From a virus: a stretch of DNA of 64,000 bases. The stretch's first letter is position 1. Every line of letters begins with the position of its first letter. Positions 55,662-63,608 of the stretch are shown here, piece by piece. The stretch is from positions 1 through 64,000 of the IMG/VR virus record IMGVR_UViG_3300025789_000031; one strand, given 5' to 3'. The position numbers were made by a program, and so were the translations under genes. The notes below the pieces were generated by a model. It saw nothing but the letters and a program-made list of their open reading frames with translations. It made no database searches and was not told the origin of the DNA.

Positions 55662-55864
55662 AGATACTTCAAAACCCACATGATTGCATCTTTTTCAGTT
55701 TCAAACACAAGATAGTGATCGGTTCCGTCAGTGTTCAAACATTTGATTTCATCAGTCTCACAGTTATAATACTTATCAAATCCAGTATGTTGATTGTGTT
55801 CTGGAATACGATAATACATTTCATGCCACTGTTCAGAAGTAAGGCGAACGTGATATTTCATCAT
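55658..55864 (-). CDS. Hypothetical protein, 68 aa
   Basis: Paralogue of the preceding gene in its last 20 residues. Overlaps the L7/L12-like gene by 4 bases, consistent with one operon. Confidence 0.74.
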   Translation of the reverse strand: MMKYHVRLTSEQWHEMYYRIPEHNQHTGFDKYYNCETDEIKCLNTDGTDHYLVFETEKDAIMWVLKYL

Positions 55865-56244
55865 ACAATCATTCCGACAGCGCGAAGATGAAAAATGGCG
55901 TCATGAACTTTCTTAGGGTCACACGAGATAGTAACACCATACCCGCGCTCAGCATCTTCATAGGCAGTTTTTGCTTCATGAAGACCAAGACCGGAAATGG
56001 CACGAATCTCTTTGATGGCGGGAATTTTTTGAGTATTAAGTCCGACGCCTTTGAGAACGATACTATTTTGATAATCACCTCGCAGCATTGCGAAAAAGAT
56101 TTCGCCCTTTACCGAAGGATCAATGGTATCGATAATAGCATCCCACAGTTTCATACCATCTTCACTGCCATAACATTCCGTAATAGAACGCATGAAAGAA
56201 ATGCCACTTGTAATGATAGCTGCTTTATGCTCTTCAGGAATCAT
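55861..56244 (-). CDS. Ribosomal protein L7/L12 C-terminal-domain-like, 127 aa
   Basis: Residues 62-127 match the C-terminal domain of bL12: VVLK-like SIVLKGVGLNTQKIPAIKE, IRAISGLGLHEAKTAYEDAE (the GLGLKEAK motif) and the closing VHDAIFHLRAVG. The N-terminal 60 residues are helical and not the L12 dimer domain. Such domains recruit translation factors to the ribosome; related phage-encoded bL12 proteins are known. Confidence 0.85.
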   Translation of the reverse strand: MIPEEHKAAIITSGISFMRSITECYGSEDGMKLWDAIIDTIDPSVKGEIFFAMLRGDYQNSIVLKGVGLNTQKIPAIKEIRAISGLGLHEAKTAYEDAERGYGVTISCDPKKVHDAIFHLRAVGMIV

Positions 56245-56299
56245 ATTTCACCTATATTAAAAATCAATAAAGAGACTATGGGGATGGTTTGAGTGAATG

Positions 56300-56512
56300 T
56301 CAATTCTTATGTATGATGTTTTGTGCAATTATTCCGCAACAATCACAGTTGCGATATTGAACAAGATAGTCGTATGGAGTTCTTCGCTCTCTGCGAAGTT
56401 CACTATACTTGGTCCACCGATGCCAATTGACCCTACATAAGAAACGTGTAGCCAGCATAGGCTCATCCTTTAATGCTCTGAATGTATTTTCTTTTTCCGC
56501 CGCGTTAGCCAC
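56300..56512 (-). CDS. Hypothetical zinc-type protein, 70 aa
   Basis: RFLCRVNWHRWTKYSE and YRNCDCCGIIAQ form a short Cys/His arrangement like small phage zinc-ribbon proteins (compare 54475). No family recognised. Confidence 0.72.
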   Translation of the reverse strand: MANAAEKENTFRALKDEPMLATRFLCRVNWHRWTKYSELRRERRTPYDYLVQYRNCDCCGIIAQNIIHKN

Positions 56513-56515
56513 AAA

Positions 56516-56803
56516 TTACTCTCCATGATATTGCCAAAGCACAGCATTACATCTACTATGAACAGCACCTATTGTCAAGCCTGTTTTGTGATCATGATGT
56601 AAATGAATGGGGAATTTTAGAAAACCGATTCCACCCGGAAATAGGCTGAAATTAATTTTCATTTTTTGAATGAAATCGGCTGCATCTTCCATCAAATTAT
56701 TGTTACAATGACTGCACTTCCAGTCTTGTAGTTGGCAATACTGTTCTCTAACTGCCTTTCGTTGCTGAGGAGTTAGGTTATTGTAGTTAACTGGAAGTTT
56801 CAT
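56516..56803 (-). CDS. HNH/endonuclease VII-like protein, 95 aa
   Basis: WKCSHCNNNL and HLHHDHKTGLTIGAVHSRCNAVLWQ give the C-C..HHDH..C arrangement of small HNH proteins related to recombination endonuclease VII. Common in large phages; may process DNA junctions or be structural. Confidence 0.8.
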   Translation of the reverse strand: MKLPVNYNNLTPQQRKAVREQYCQLQDWKCSHCNNNLMEDAADFIQKMKINFSLFPGGIGFLKFPIHLHHDHKTGLTIGAVHSRCNAVLWQYHGE

Positions 56804-56991
56804 GTATTGGAATGGTCAATCAACAATCCGCCTATTACTCCTGCTGCCACAAATAACAATGCGACACCAAAATAAAGGAAAATTGCGGTTCCTTCCGAAT
56901 AATTTACAAACATCCATTTTCCGGGCTGGGCAACAACCGTGAAAACGAGAAACAAAATACTTCCTGTTACTGCACCAATCAAAGCATTCAT
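56800..56991 (-). CDS. Two-pass membrane protein, 63 aa
   Basis: Hydrophobic residues 5-22 and 34-58. Overlaps the next gene by 4 bases. No family recognised. Confidence 0.72.
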   Translation of the reverse strand: MNALIGAVTGSILFLVFTVVAQPGKWMFVNYSEGTAIFLYFGVALLFVAAGVIGGLLIDHSNT

Positions 56992-56992
56992 A

Positions 56993-57406
56993 TTAATTTC
57001 TCCTCATCTTAGCGATATCTTCAGCATCACTTTGTTCAAAAATAGGGATCGAATTGGACTTGTGCATCGTCCCAATACCAATCAGCTTTCGTTCACCGGA
57101 ATACGACATTGCGGGTTTAGCAGGAATATGTCCTACTTGATCACCAGATGATGGGACAACTGGACTCGGACGAATATATGTAGCCGCTTTCATTGGTTCT
57201 TTGATCATCTTGGGTTCGGTTTTAGATTTTCCTTGACGATACGAAACATATTCAGCAATAGTTTTTGTCTTAAGCCCAAGACGTTTCATTTGCTTATTGT
57301 AAGCATTGAACTCTTGTGTAAACTTAGCATTGACGTTTATGTTTTTTTTCTTTTGTTTCTTGTTGGAAATTGTAGAGAAAGCGGGGCCAAGAAGATGCAT
57401 AGTCAT
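56993..57406 (-). CDS. Conserved phage protein, 137 aa
   Basis: Starts MHLLGP after a short lead, has KRLGLKTKTIAEYVSYRQG in the middle and ends KLIGIGTMHKSNSIPIF..EDIAKMRRN, a pattern I recall in many phages and prophages. Basic; perhaps DNA-binding. Function unknown. Confidence 0.82.
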   Translation of the reverse strand: MTMHLLGPAFSTISNKKQKKKNINVNAKFTQEFNAYNKQMKRLGLKTKTIAEYVSYRQGKSKTEPKMIKEPMKAATYIRPSPVVPSSGDQVGHIPAKPAMSYSGERKLIGIGTMHKSNSIPIFEQSDAEDIAKMRRN

Positions 57407-57666
57407 GACACTTCCTCCATTCGCTCTTTAGTAGTAACCCAGAAAACCAATTGATCTATTTCTTTGCCATTTAGATACCAGAACTTGGAACCATCTGCAC
57501 GTTCAACAGCAGGACCATCTTCGCGATGGCGTTTGTCATTTAGGTACCATTCCTTGGTGCCATTTGCATATTCAATAGCAGGCCCATCTTCGCGATGAAT
57601 TTTTCCATTTAAATACCAACGCTTGTTGCCATCGTCGCGTTCATGCATAATTGGCTGTTCAGACAT
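57403..57666 (-). CDS. Repeat protein with WYLN..HREDGPA repeats, 87 aa
   Basis: Two and a half copies of the same 23 residue repeat as the gene at 2939 (RWYLNGKIHREDGPAIEYAN). Likely paralogues within one genome, here in the early block. Confidence 0.85.
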   Translation of the reverse strand: MSEQPIMHERDDGNKRWYLNGKIHREDGPAIEYANGTKEWYLNDKRHREDGPAVERADGSKFWYLNGKEIDQLVFWVTTKERMEEVS

Positions 57667-57677
57667 TTACAAAATCC

Positions 57678-57863
57678 TCAAAGTTTTCCAGCGAGACCGC
57701 AGTAACCATGTTCACTTGGTGTTACTACTGTCTTACCATTGGCGATGAAACTTGTCAACTCATCATGAACGAATCTATACGCAGCACAATCTGAGCCAAT
57801 ACACCTTGCTTCACGGTTTGGAATCTGTGGGCACCATTTTTTTCGTGCTTCATCTTCGGTCAT
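57678..57863 (-). CDS. Cys-rich hypothetical protein, 61 aa
   Basis: Four cysteines (WCPQ, RCIGSDCAAYRF and GYCGLAG) could bind zinc or an iron-sulphur cluster. A common small phage protein of unknown function. Confidence 0.78.
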   Translation of the reverse strand: MTEDEARKKWCPQIPNREARCIGSDCAAYRFVHDELTSFIANGKTVVTPSEHGYCGLAGKL

Positions 57864-57866
57864 GAT

Positions 57867-58124
57867 TTATCGCCGCAACGTATCAACAATCTTCTTTCGT
57901 TCCTCCATGAATTCTTTATGGTAATCAGAATAAAACTGACTAGTCAGTACTATAACAAAACAGACAAAAGCCCATACTGGAATCATCAATGGTCCAATAT
58001 TAAATGCTGACCAAATGATTGCAAAAATAATACCGACAATAGCGGCAATCGCCAAAAAAATAGAACCTACTATTAAGATTGCCTGCAGCAACGCCTTACG
58101 AAGTAAATGATACTCAATTTTCAT
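57867..58124 (-). CDS. Two-pass membrane protein, 85 aa
   Basis: Hydrophobic spans at about residues 12-38 and 45-64, charged C-terminus. Overlaps the next gene by 11 bases. Confidence 0.72.
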   Translation of the reverse strand: MKIEYHLLRKALLQAILIVGSIFLAIAAIVGIIFAIIWSAFNIGPLMIPVWAFVCFVIVLTSQFYSDYHKEFMEERKKIVDTLRR

Positions 58125-58365
58125 ATTCTCTTGCTTCCTTAAAAGTCATTTCATCAATAAGTTGAAGTTCTGCATCAGTTTCAAGCCAAGCACGAGCACC
58201 ACAACTCAAATGAGTGCTATTATACACTAAACGAGAAGGTCCGTCAATTACAACTTCTAGGGCATAACGGGTTTTGCCGCTATCCTTAATGGTATAGACA
58301 GGACGATTCCCACCATCTTTGGCATTCATGGCAACATGTTGCCTATTAACATGAATAATTTTCAT
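58114..58365 (-). CDS. Hypothetical protein, 83 aa
   Basis: Start at MKIIHVNRQHVAMN chosen over the longer frame, which overlaps a membrane gene. Beta-rich; no family, though similar proteins occur in T4-like phages. Confidence 0.74.
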   Translation of the reverse strand: MKIIHVNRQHVAMNAKDGGNRPVYTIKDSGKTRYALEVVIDGPSRLVYNSTHLSCGARAWLETDAELQLIDEMTFKEAREYEN

Positions 58366-58370
58366 TTTGC

Positions 58371-58538
58371 TTAATGCAGTAACAGAGCAGAGAATGCGGT
58401 AGACAAACAAAAACCAGCGGCCAAACCATTAATAAATCCCGCAATTTTTCCACCCCGTGTCGGAGTCTGTGGCAGGGTGAAAAATACAAAACAAATGGTA
58501 TTAATTGCTGCGAGAAACAGATTAAAAAAAATAAGCAT
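58371..58538 (-). CDS. Membrane peptide, 55 aa
   Basis: GAGGAG precedes the ATG at 58538. Hydrophobic residues 2-20 and 35-54. No family recognised. Confidence 0.68.
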   Translation of the reverse strand: MLIFFNLFLAAINTICFVFFTLPQTPTRGGKIAGFINGLAAGFCLSTAFSALLLH

Positions 58539-58553
58539 AATAAAACTCCTCAA

Positions 58554-58886
58554 TCAAAACGGAATATCATCCGATTCTTCATCATCATTTTTTTCCAATA
58601 CGGGGGCAACATACTGATCAGGCCGCATCATTACATATTCGGGATCGTCAATTTGTTCCTGAATCCAAGGTATAGCATGATTGTAGTTACTGGGAGCATT
58701 GCCAACCCACACAAGCATACCAGGATAAGTAGCCTTGGTATATTCTACGTAGATTTCACCGTTATTGTATCTACCTCTCCAAGCACCGTTGAAAACATAG
58801 AAGTCAATTGAACCATCTTCGTTGATACCAGTAACGTCACACCAAAGGCTAACCTTTCCATCTGGCGTTGCGATTGCAATTTGCAT
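58554..58886 (-). CDS. Hypothetical protein, 110 aa
   Basis: The start MQIAIATPDGKVSLWC lies just inside the end of the upstream gene. Beta-rich N-terminus, acidic tail EESDDIPF like that of single-strand-binding proteins, although no OB-fold motif was recognised. Confidence 0.76.
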   Translation of the reverse strand: MQIAIATPDGKVSLWCDVTGINEDGSIDFYVFNGAWRGRYNNGEIYVEYTKATYPGMLVWVGNAPSNYNHAIPWIQEQIDDPEYVMMRPDQYVAPVLEKNDDEESDDIPF

Positions 58887-58887
58887 G

Positions 58888-59199
58888 TTACACCTCAATC
58901 CAATAATCATCTTCGGAAAACACGATAGTTTCTGCACCACCGCATTCATTAATACGAAACACCGATCCTTCCGGAACCATTTCTACTTGCAGATCAGAAA
59001 TGCCACATTCAGAAATATCAGCGCCCGGATATGCACGAGACACATACGACTTGATTTCATCGCGACGATCATTGCGAACCATCTCAACAAGCACAGGATC
59101 AAAAATAAGGTCATCAATTCCGTGCCAAGAAAACCAACCAGTCCCGAATTCCGTGGAAATCAGAACTGCAACTTTTCCATTTTCAACAACGCGATCCAT
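58888..59199 (-). CDS. Hypothetical phage protein, 103 aa
   Basis: NGKVAVLISTEFGTGWFSWHG, then DPVLVEMVRNDRRDEI, recurs in large phages. Acidic, soluble. Function unknown. Confidence 0.78.
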   Translation of the reverse strand: MDRVVENGKVAVLISTEFGTGWFSWHGIDDLIFDPVLVEMVRNDRRDEIKSYVSRAYPGADISECGISDLQVEMVPEGSVFRINECGGAETIVFSEDDYWIEV

Positions 59200-59257
59200 C
59201 TTATTACTCCTTTTGGAAATTTCCGATGATTCACAATGCTTGATATTGAATGAAAAG

Positions 59258-59428
59258 TCAACTCTTTTTTTCGGAGTCGGTATCTACGATGTGAATAAGA
59301 TGTGGCGCTGTGGTGGCAGATAATGCTCTATCATATTGTGCGTTAATTGAATTAAAATCATCAGAGCACTGTCTGACCACAAATTCTGTTTTAGCTTCAT
59401 CAGTCCACCGTCTCAGTTCATATCTCAT
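59258..59428 (-). CDS. Hypothetical protein, 56 aa
   Basis: Begins MRYELRRWTDEAKTEF. The start overlaps the stop of the glycosyltransferase gene (TAATG), implying coupling. No family recognised. Confidence 0.62.
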   Translation of the reverse strand: MRYELRRWTDEAKTEFVVRQCSDDFNSINAQYDRALSATTAPHLIHIVDTDSEKKS

Positions 59429-60222
59429 TAATGAGCACCATGACTTTGTGTAGAAACTTTCTGAACTTCCTTAAGCGTATCAATAGGCAAATAACGCATG
59501 TTTCCGCCCAACTCAGTATTGATATAATGAATGAGTTTATTCGTTGATGTTAACACTGCAGTAAATGATGGCTGGTAATCATCTGAACATGGATTATCGG
59601 GTTGACCTTCGTTATAGCTTGTTATTGCTCTTTGAAAGGTCTCGTCATTGTTGTTTCCAGTAATGTCATAGCGATCATGTAATACATTGACAGGGACATC
59701 AACTACCCACAGATGCTTATTTTGCCAATCTATATTGCTGTTTACATTGTAAATAAAGCGATCAATATGTGAATATGAACTAAGAGTTCCAACAGTTTCA
59801 AACCACTTACGCTTCACAATTGGAAACAATGCAAATGGATGGCTCATTTTTTCTACCTGCATACGTAAGAGTGGCATAGGATGATTATCATACTTATCAA
59901 TGACAGTATCCCAATGTGGAGTCCGAATGAAGGCATCATCATTCCACAGCATAATCCAGTTTCCGACACTAAGCGCAGCAAGTGAATTGGCATATATATT
60001 CAGTTTTCCATAACCATATGATGGAAACATATATAACTTAATATTAGAATATCTCGGAAGAATTACTGACTTGACATACTCTACTGAATCTGTATCATCA
60101 TTGTCCATTCCCAAAAGAACTTCAATTTGGTCAGGGGTATCTGCTTGTTCAAGTAGACTTTGAATGGATTTTAATAGTAATTCTTTTCTACCACGCGTCG
60201 GTAATAGTACGCTAAATTTCAT
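59428..60222 (-). CDS. GT-A family glycosyltransferase, 264 aa
   Basis: MKFSVLLPTRGRKELLLKSI is the nucleotide-sugar-binding start; LLGMDNDDTDS and NWIMLWNDDAFIR provide the DxD-like metal site. FALFPIVKRKWF and HIDRFIYNV follow. The chosen ATG has AGGA upstream. It may glycosylate DNA or surface structures, in addition to the GT-B enzyme at 15014. Confidence 0.86.
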   Translation of the reverse strand: MKFSVLLPTRGRKELLLKSIQSLLEQADTPDQIEVLLGMDNDDTDSVEYVKSVILPRYSNIKLYMFPSYGYGKLNIYANSLAALSVGNWIMLWNDDAFIRTPHWDTVIDKYDNHPMPLLRMQVEKMSHPFALFPIVKRKWFETVGTLSSYSHIDRFIYNVNSNIDWQNKHLWVVDVPVNVLHDRYDITGNNNDETFQRAITSYNEGQPDNPCSDDYQPSFTAVLTSTNKLIHYINTELGGNMRYLPIDTLKEVQKVSTQSHGAH

Positions 60223-60244
60223 AACATTCCTCATTAAATAGCAA

Positions 60245-60270
60245 TAGGGATGTGATTAATCACATCCCTT
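60245..60270 (-). terminator. Possible terminator palindrome
   Basis: GGGATGTGATTAATCACATCCC is a perfect palindrome between two minus-strand genes; the T-run after it is weak. Confidence 0.45.
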
Positions 60271-60309
60271 ATGCATACTTATTCGCCAAAAAGTGAGAGA
60301 AAATAAACT

Positions 60310-60531
60310 TTACGCCTCTGTCTTTTGCGAAATGCTCTTATTGAAAAGAACACCAAACAGAATGTTCAAACCCCATGCCTGAAACAATCCAATCTGATGA
60401 AGGCCAGATACAGCATCCACAAGACAACTATTCCACAGAAAATATACAGGCAATGCGAACATTAGACCGGCAAGAGTAATGACAAAAATGCCGACCACAA
60501 TCTCACTAAAAACATTAACAATTTTATCCAT
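60310..60531 (-). CDS. Membrane protein, 73 aa
   Basis: Start chosen at MDKIVNVFSEIV after AAGGATAATCAA. Two hydrophobic spans (10-32, 47-65). No family recognised. Confidence 0.7.
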   Translation of the reverse strand: MDKIVNVFSEIVVGIFVITLAGLMFALPVYFLWNSCLVDAVSGLHQIGLFQAWGLNILFGVLFNKSISQKTEA

Positions 60532-60578
60532 TTGATTATCCTTTTGATTAGATGGGTTGTCGGGAATTATATAATTCA

Positions 60579-60809
60579 CTATACTTCAAATTCTTCCATA
60601 AAAGTTTCAATTAAATCATTCCCACTCATGGTAGGGTAAACCTCACCTGATGGAATGAAATACCAATGAACCCAGTCCGGATCGTCTGGATCAACCGTGA
60701 CGCCAAGAATATCATTTTGATCGTTTTTGTAGACCGAAGAAGTATAGGGACCATCTTCATGGGTCTTTTCTTCTGTGTAATCAAGTGTCCATCCAGAAAG
60801 AAGAGTCAC
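60579..60809 (-). CDS. Hypothetical protein, 76 aa
   Basis: Acidic; DPDDPDWVHWYFIPSGEV in the centre. Overlaps its upstream neighbour by 4 bases. No family recognised. Confidence 0.74.
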   Translation of the reverse strand: MTLLSGWTLDYTEEKTHEDGPYTSSVYKNDQNDILGVTVDPDDPDWVHWYFIPSGEVYPTMSGNDLIETFMEEFEV

Positions 60810-61039
60810 CGATTTTCCTCCAAAGCAAATTTGACTACTTTCTGAATTAGGCGAAGGTGATGAATTAGGCAGTCTGCTGCCGCGCCTTCAAGCCATTCAC
60901 CCTTCCAATGAACCCGATTAATGGGATTCTCGGTGTGAATAATATTGTTATCAATCACCTCATCAAGAAAACGTAACCCGTCTTCCATTCTCTTAATGCG
61001 GCTGGCGGTTCCAATAGGATGAACTTCAAAATCAGACAT
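60806..61039 (-). CDS. Hypothetical protein, 77 aa
   Basis: Start MSDFEVHPIGTASR with GGAG upstream. Helical end CLIHHLRLIQKVVKFALEE. No family recognised. Confidence 0.72.
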   Translation of the reverse strand: MSDFEVHPIGTASRIKRMEDGLRFLDEVIDNNIIHTENPINRVHWKGEWLEGAAADCLIHHLRLIQKVVKFALEENR

Positions 61040-61058
61040 TATTAAACTCCTTCTATGT

Positions 61059-61208
61059 TCATTTGAATAGCTTGCGCCACCAAGGAAGCATGGCGCGTTG
61101 GGCATCCCACGCTGCTTGACGCTTCTTCACATCATCTTCTTGCTCTTGCGGGTCCGTGTGTCCGTCCCAATCTTCTGGTCCGTAAAAATCTCTTGGTCTA
61201 TCGTGCAT
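61059..61208 (-). CDS. Hypothetical protein, 49 aa
   Basis: GAGGA about 9 bases before the ATG. Asp/Trp-rich (YGPEDWDGHTDPQEQEDD) then basic helix. No family recognised. Confidence 0.6.
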   Translation of the reverse strand: MHDRPRDFYGPEDWDGHTDPQEQEDDVKKRQAAWDAQRAMLPWWRKLFK

Positions 61209-61238
61209 ATGCAACCAATCCTCTTCCAAATCACCATC

Positions 61239-61349
61239 CTACCAAGAATCATTTTCCATTCCAGAGGTATGTTCTTTTGCCCATGCCAAATACGTCTCTG
61301 CACCTTGCTGATGATAGCCGCTTATAGCAGCATCATTTGATATGGTCAA
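61239..61349 (-). CDS. Possible small protein, 36 aa, TTG start
   Basis: An open frame begins at a TTG inside the end of the upstream gene: TISNDAAISGYHQQGAETY.. to NDSW. Only the absence of another gene in this gap supports it. Confidence 0.35.
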   Translation of the reverse strand: MTISNDAAISGYHQQGAETYLAWAKEHTSGMENDSW

Positions 61350-61740
61350 GTCCCAATGCAATTTTTTCTTCGGAAGTGAGTTTATTCAATGCCCGTTCGC
61401 GAAGTTTTTCCCGAGTGTTGTTCTCATAGTCTTCCACGGTGTCAAAGATGGTGGTGGATTTCTTCCACACACCTCGATACATGCTCCCGCCTGCCAGTTT
61501 CTTGGCCTCCTCCTCATTGGTGAAGTTGGCGATAGCAGTCATGTCCCGGTCATAGGACTCGTTGACTTCCCAGTATTCAATGGTGTTCATCCCCGTGCTC
61601 TTGTATGCGGGATGTTCAAGGGCATCATGGGCAATCCGCCTTACCTTTGAGATTGACATGATGAGATTATGATTAACAGTCTTGTCTTTGATTTCATCAA
61701 GAATGTCCGCCAGAGCCTGCCGAGCAATATCGGTCATCAT
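61333..61740 (-). CDS. Hypothetical helical protein, 135 aa
   Basis: Start at MMTDIARQALADIL, with GGAG upstream, overlapping the membrane gene's TGA. The tail LTSEEKIALGLDHIK resembles those of the genes at 31264 and 31692. No family recognised. Confidence 0.75.
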   Translation of the reverse strand: MMTDIARQALADILDEIKDKTVNHNLIMSISKVRRIAHDALEHPAYKSTGMNTIEYWEVNESYDRDMTAIANFTNEEEAKKLAGGSMYRGVWKKSTTIFDTVEDYENNTREKLRERALNKLTSEEKIALGLDHIK

Positions 61741-61892
61741 CGTTTCTCCATGGTCATACTGAACAGTGCATAGAATACCAGGATGTAGGCAAAGATAAAC
61801 GCTGCAAACGGATAGTGGAGGATAGGGGCTGGCCAAATATTCAGCCAGGCGCCCACAGCCACTCCGAACAGAAATGTGTTACGTTTGCTCAT
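61737..61892 (-). CDS. Membrane peptide, 51 aa
   Basis: GGAG 8 bases before the ATG and a TGATG overlap with the next gene. Hydrophobic through most of residues 6-46 (FLFGVAVGAWLNIW.., FAYILVFYALF). Confidence 0.65.
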   Translation of the reverse strand: MSKRNTFLFGVAVGAWLNIWPAPILHYPFAAFIFAYILVFYALFSMTMEKR

Positions 61893-61906
61893 TATCGATC
61901 TCCATT

Positions 61907-62164
61907 TTACTTAATAATACGTCGAGTGATTACAAAATAGTTGGTGTAATCAGACGAGTCATAGCGATCATAACCAACAGCCTCAGTATGGATATACTCA
62001 ATACCAACACGATAATCGTCAATTGTCAGTTCCAAACCAAAATGCTCATTAGCAGCATCAACGAGTTCGGTAAAGGTGTATTCTCCATATGCAGGAAAAT
62101 AGAACACGCTTTCCGTGTTGTCGGGTTTGAAGTTACGGATTCCGTCTTGTACATAATAACCCAT
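61907..62164 (-). CDS. Hypothetical protein, 85 aa
   Basis: Tyr-rich beta protein (YYVQDGIRNFKPDNTES). No family recognised. Confidence 0.74.
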   Translation of the reverse strand: MGYYVQDGIRNFKPDNTESVFYFPAYGEYTFTELVDAANEHFGLELTIDDYRVGIEYIHTEAVGYDRYDSSDYTNYFVITRRIIK

Positions 62165-62166
62165 GA

Positions 62167-62343
62167 TCAGTTCCCTTCAAGATTATCAATCAACATCTTA
62201 CATGCAGTATTTTCATCTGGCCAGAAATGCGAGCATTCACCGCCAACCTGATACTTGTTAAATTCAGCAAGAACCTTGTCAACGGTAGAAAACCGTTCCC
62301 TTACCATCTTATTGACGATGCGAGTTGCGCGGTCAAGGTCCAT
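62167..62343 (-). CDS. Hypothetical protein, 58 aa
   Basis: AAGGA upstream of the ATG. Begins MDLDRATRIVNKMVRERF and ends CKMLIDNLEGN. No family recognised. Confidence 0.66.
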   Translation of the reverse strand: MDLDRATRIVNKMVRERFSTVDKVLAEFNKYQVGGECSHFWPDENTACKMLIDNLEGN

Positions 62344-62358
62344 AACTTATATCCTTAT

Positions 62359-62481
62359 TCAAATGCAATGAACAATAGTAACACCAAATACAATCGCTGT
62401 CAAACAAATAAGAAAGACAGGAGTGATACCATAGTTATTTGTGTTACCTTCAATAGGAGGAAACTGGTCGTCGCTATGCAT
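62359..62481 (-). CDS. Membrane peptide, 40 aa
   Basis: AAGGA upstream. Polar start MHSDDQFPPIEG then one hydrophobic span (residues 19-40). Confidence 0.6.
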   Translation of the reverse strand: MHSDDQFPPIEGNTNNYGITPVFLICLTAIVFGVTIVHCI

Positions 62482-62482
62482 T

Positions 62483-62752
62483 TTAACGGTCCTTATCGTA
62501 GTTCAAGACGTATTCTTTGGCCTCGTCCTTGCTGACATACTTTCCATCCCAGTCAAGATAGATTTGATCAGTATCAACGGCATCAATGATTTTAAGAATC
62601 AGACGCTTTTGGTTTTCAGTATCGCGTTGAAACATTGCCGACATTGAGGACCCTTCATTGAGATACTGTTCCATAAGAACATGCACGGGACCACCCTCAT
62701 TGAGATTCCATCCCTTAATCGTTCCCCACTTCAATTCAAGTTCTTCCGACAT
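62483..62752 (-). CDS. Hypothetical protein, 89 aa
   Basis: Start MSEELELKWGTIKGW chosen over a longer overlapping frame. DAKEYVLNYDKDR-type end (DEAKEYVLNYD). No family recognised. Confidence 0.74.
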   Translation of the reverse strand: MSEELELKWGTIKGWNLNEGGPVHVLMEQYLNEGSSMSAMFQRDTENQKRLILKIIDAVDTDQIYLDWDGKYVSKDEAKEYVLNYDKDR

Positions 62753-62801
62753 GTTAATTTCCAATCTATCTGCGTATAGTTTCAAAAAGAATGCCAGCCG
62801 T

Positions 62802-63062
62802 TTACGCGCTCCAATAAGACTCACTCGAGGGCGAGCAGTAGTAGGGGGTGTTCACGCTCTCCATAAAGGTCTTGCCAGTCATGAGGTTCGTGCGTTCAAC
62901 CATCTGCTCAATTCCAGCGTAATAGACATCACTCGGGGCAATTGCAAACTTAACTTCGCCAGCCTTGTTGTTCAGGCGAGTGCGAGTCCGCTTTGCAGCG
63001 GTTTCATTTTCATAAGTTTCTTCAATACGAGTCGTTGCGATGTTGTAAACGATGTAAGCCAT
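62802..63062 (-). CDS. Conserved phage protein, 86 aa
   Basis: YIVYNIATTRIEETYENETAA followed by RTRLNNKAGEVKFAIA and TNLMTGKTFMESVNTPYYCSP recurs in T4-like phages with unknown function. Preceded by the minus-strand promoter TTGACA, 17, TATAAG (63090-63118). Confidence 0.82.
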   Translation of the reverse strand: MAYIVYNIATTRIEETYENETAAKRTRTRLNNKAGEVKFAIAPSDVYYAGIEQMVERTNLMTGKTFMESVNTPYYCSPSSESYWSA

Positions 63063-63089
63063 TTGAAGTCTCCTGTTCGTCTTGGTGTC

Positions 63090-63118
63090 CTCTTATACCG
63101 AGGCATAAAGATACTGTC
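63090..63118 (-). promoter_or_regulatory. Sigma70-like promoter
   Basis: TTGACA, 17 bases, TATAAG on the minus strand, with AGGAG before the gene at 63062. Confidence 0.75.
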
Positions 63119-63147
63119 AACAAGAAAAACACCTTCATCAAAAAAAA

Positions 63148-63597
63148 TTACCAAGAAGATCGGTAAGTAAAATCCCAGCTACCGGGAAGAGAAAGTGCAT
63201 TGTCAATAATTTTGATGGTATCATCAAGATCAGCAAAGTACCATTGATTATAATCTTTTCCGCCAAAGAAAAACCCATCAGTGGTAGGAAGCAGGAGTGG
63301 TGCTTTCGTATTGTCGGACAGCACTTCCCGACACGCCTCGCGCAGATCGACCAAGTTACCGCGCGCTACAGGACATTCTTGGCACTCATCCTTTCCATTC
63401 TGAACGTTGTCAACAAACCATTTATGAATGTGGTTTGCCTTTCTCCAGCGACCAGCTTCAAGACGAATGGTCTTAATTGGCATTGCAGTATTATTAACAC
63501 CAATCAACTGAGCAATGTCAATAGCCAGTGCTTTGTCGGCCTCTTCGCCAAAATTCCAGAAATAACGTTCAGCATAAAGCTGCATGTCGAGTCCCAT
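63148..63597 (-). CDS. Conserved phage protein, 149 aa
   Basis: MGLDMQLYAERYFWNF, HIHKWFVDNVQNG, CQECPV and LPTTDGFFFGGKDYNQWYF are recurrent in large phages and prophages. Function unknown; the Cys pair could bind metal. Confidence 0.84.
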   Translation of the reverse strand: MGLDMQLYAERYFWNFGEEADKALAIDIAQLIGVNNTAMPIKTIRLEAGRWRKANHIHKWFVDNVQNGKDECQECPVARGNLVDLREACREVLSDNTKAPLLLPTTDGFFFGGKDYNQWYFADLDDTIKIIDNALSLPGSWDFTYRSSW

Positions 63598-63608
63598 GCT
63601 AAATTCCT

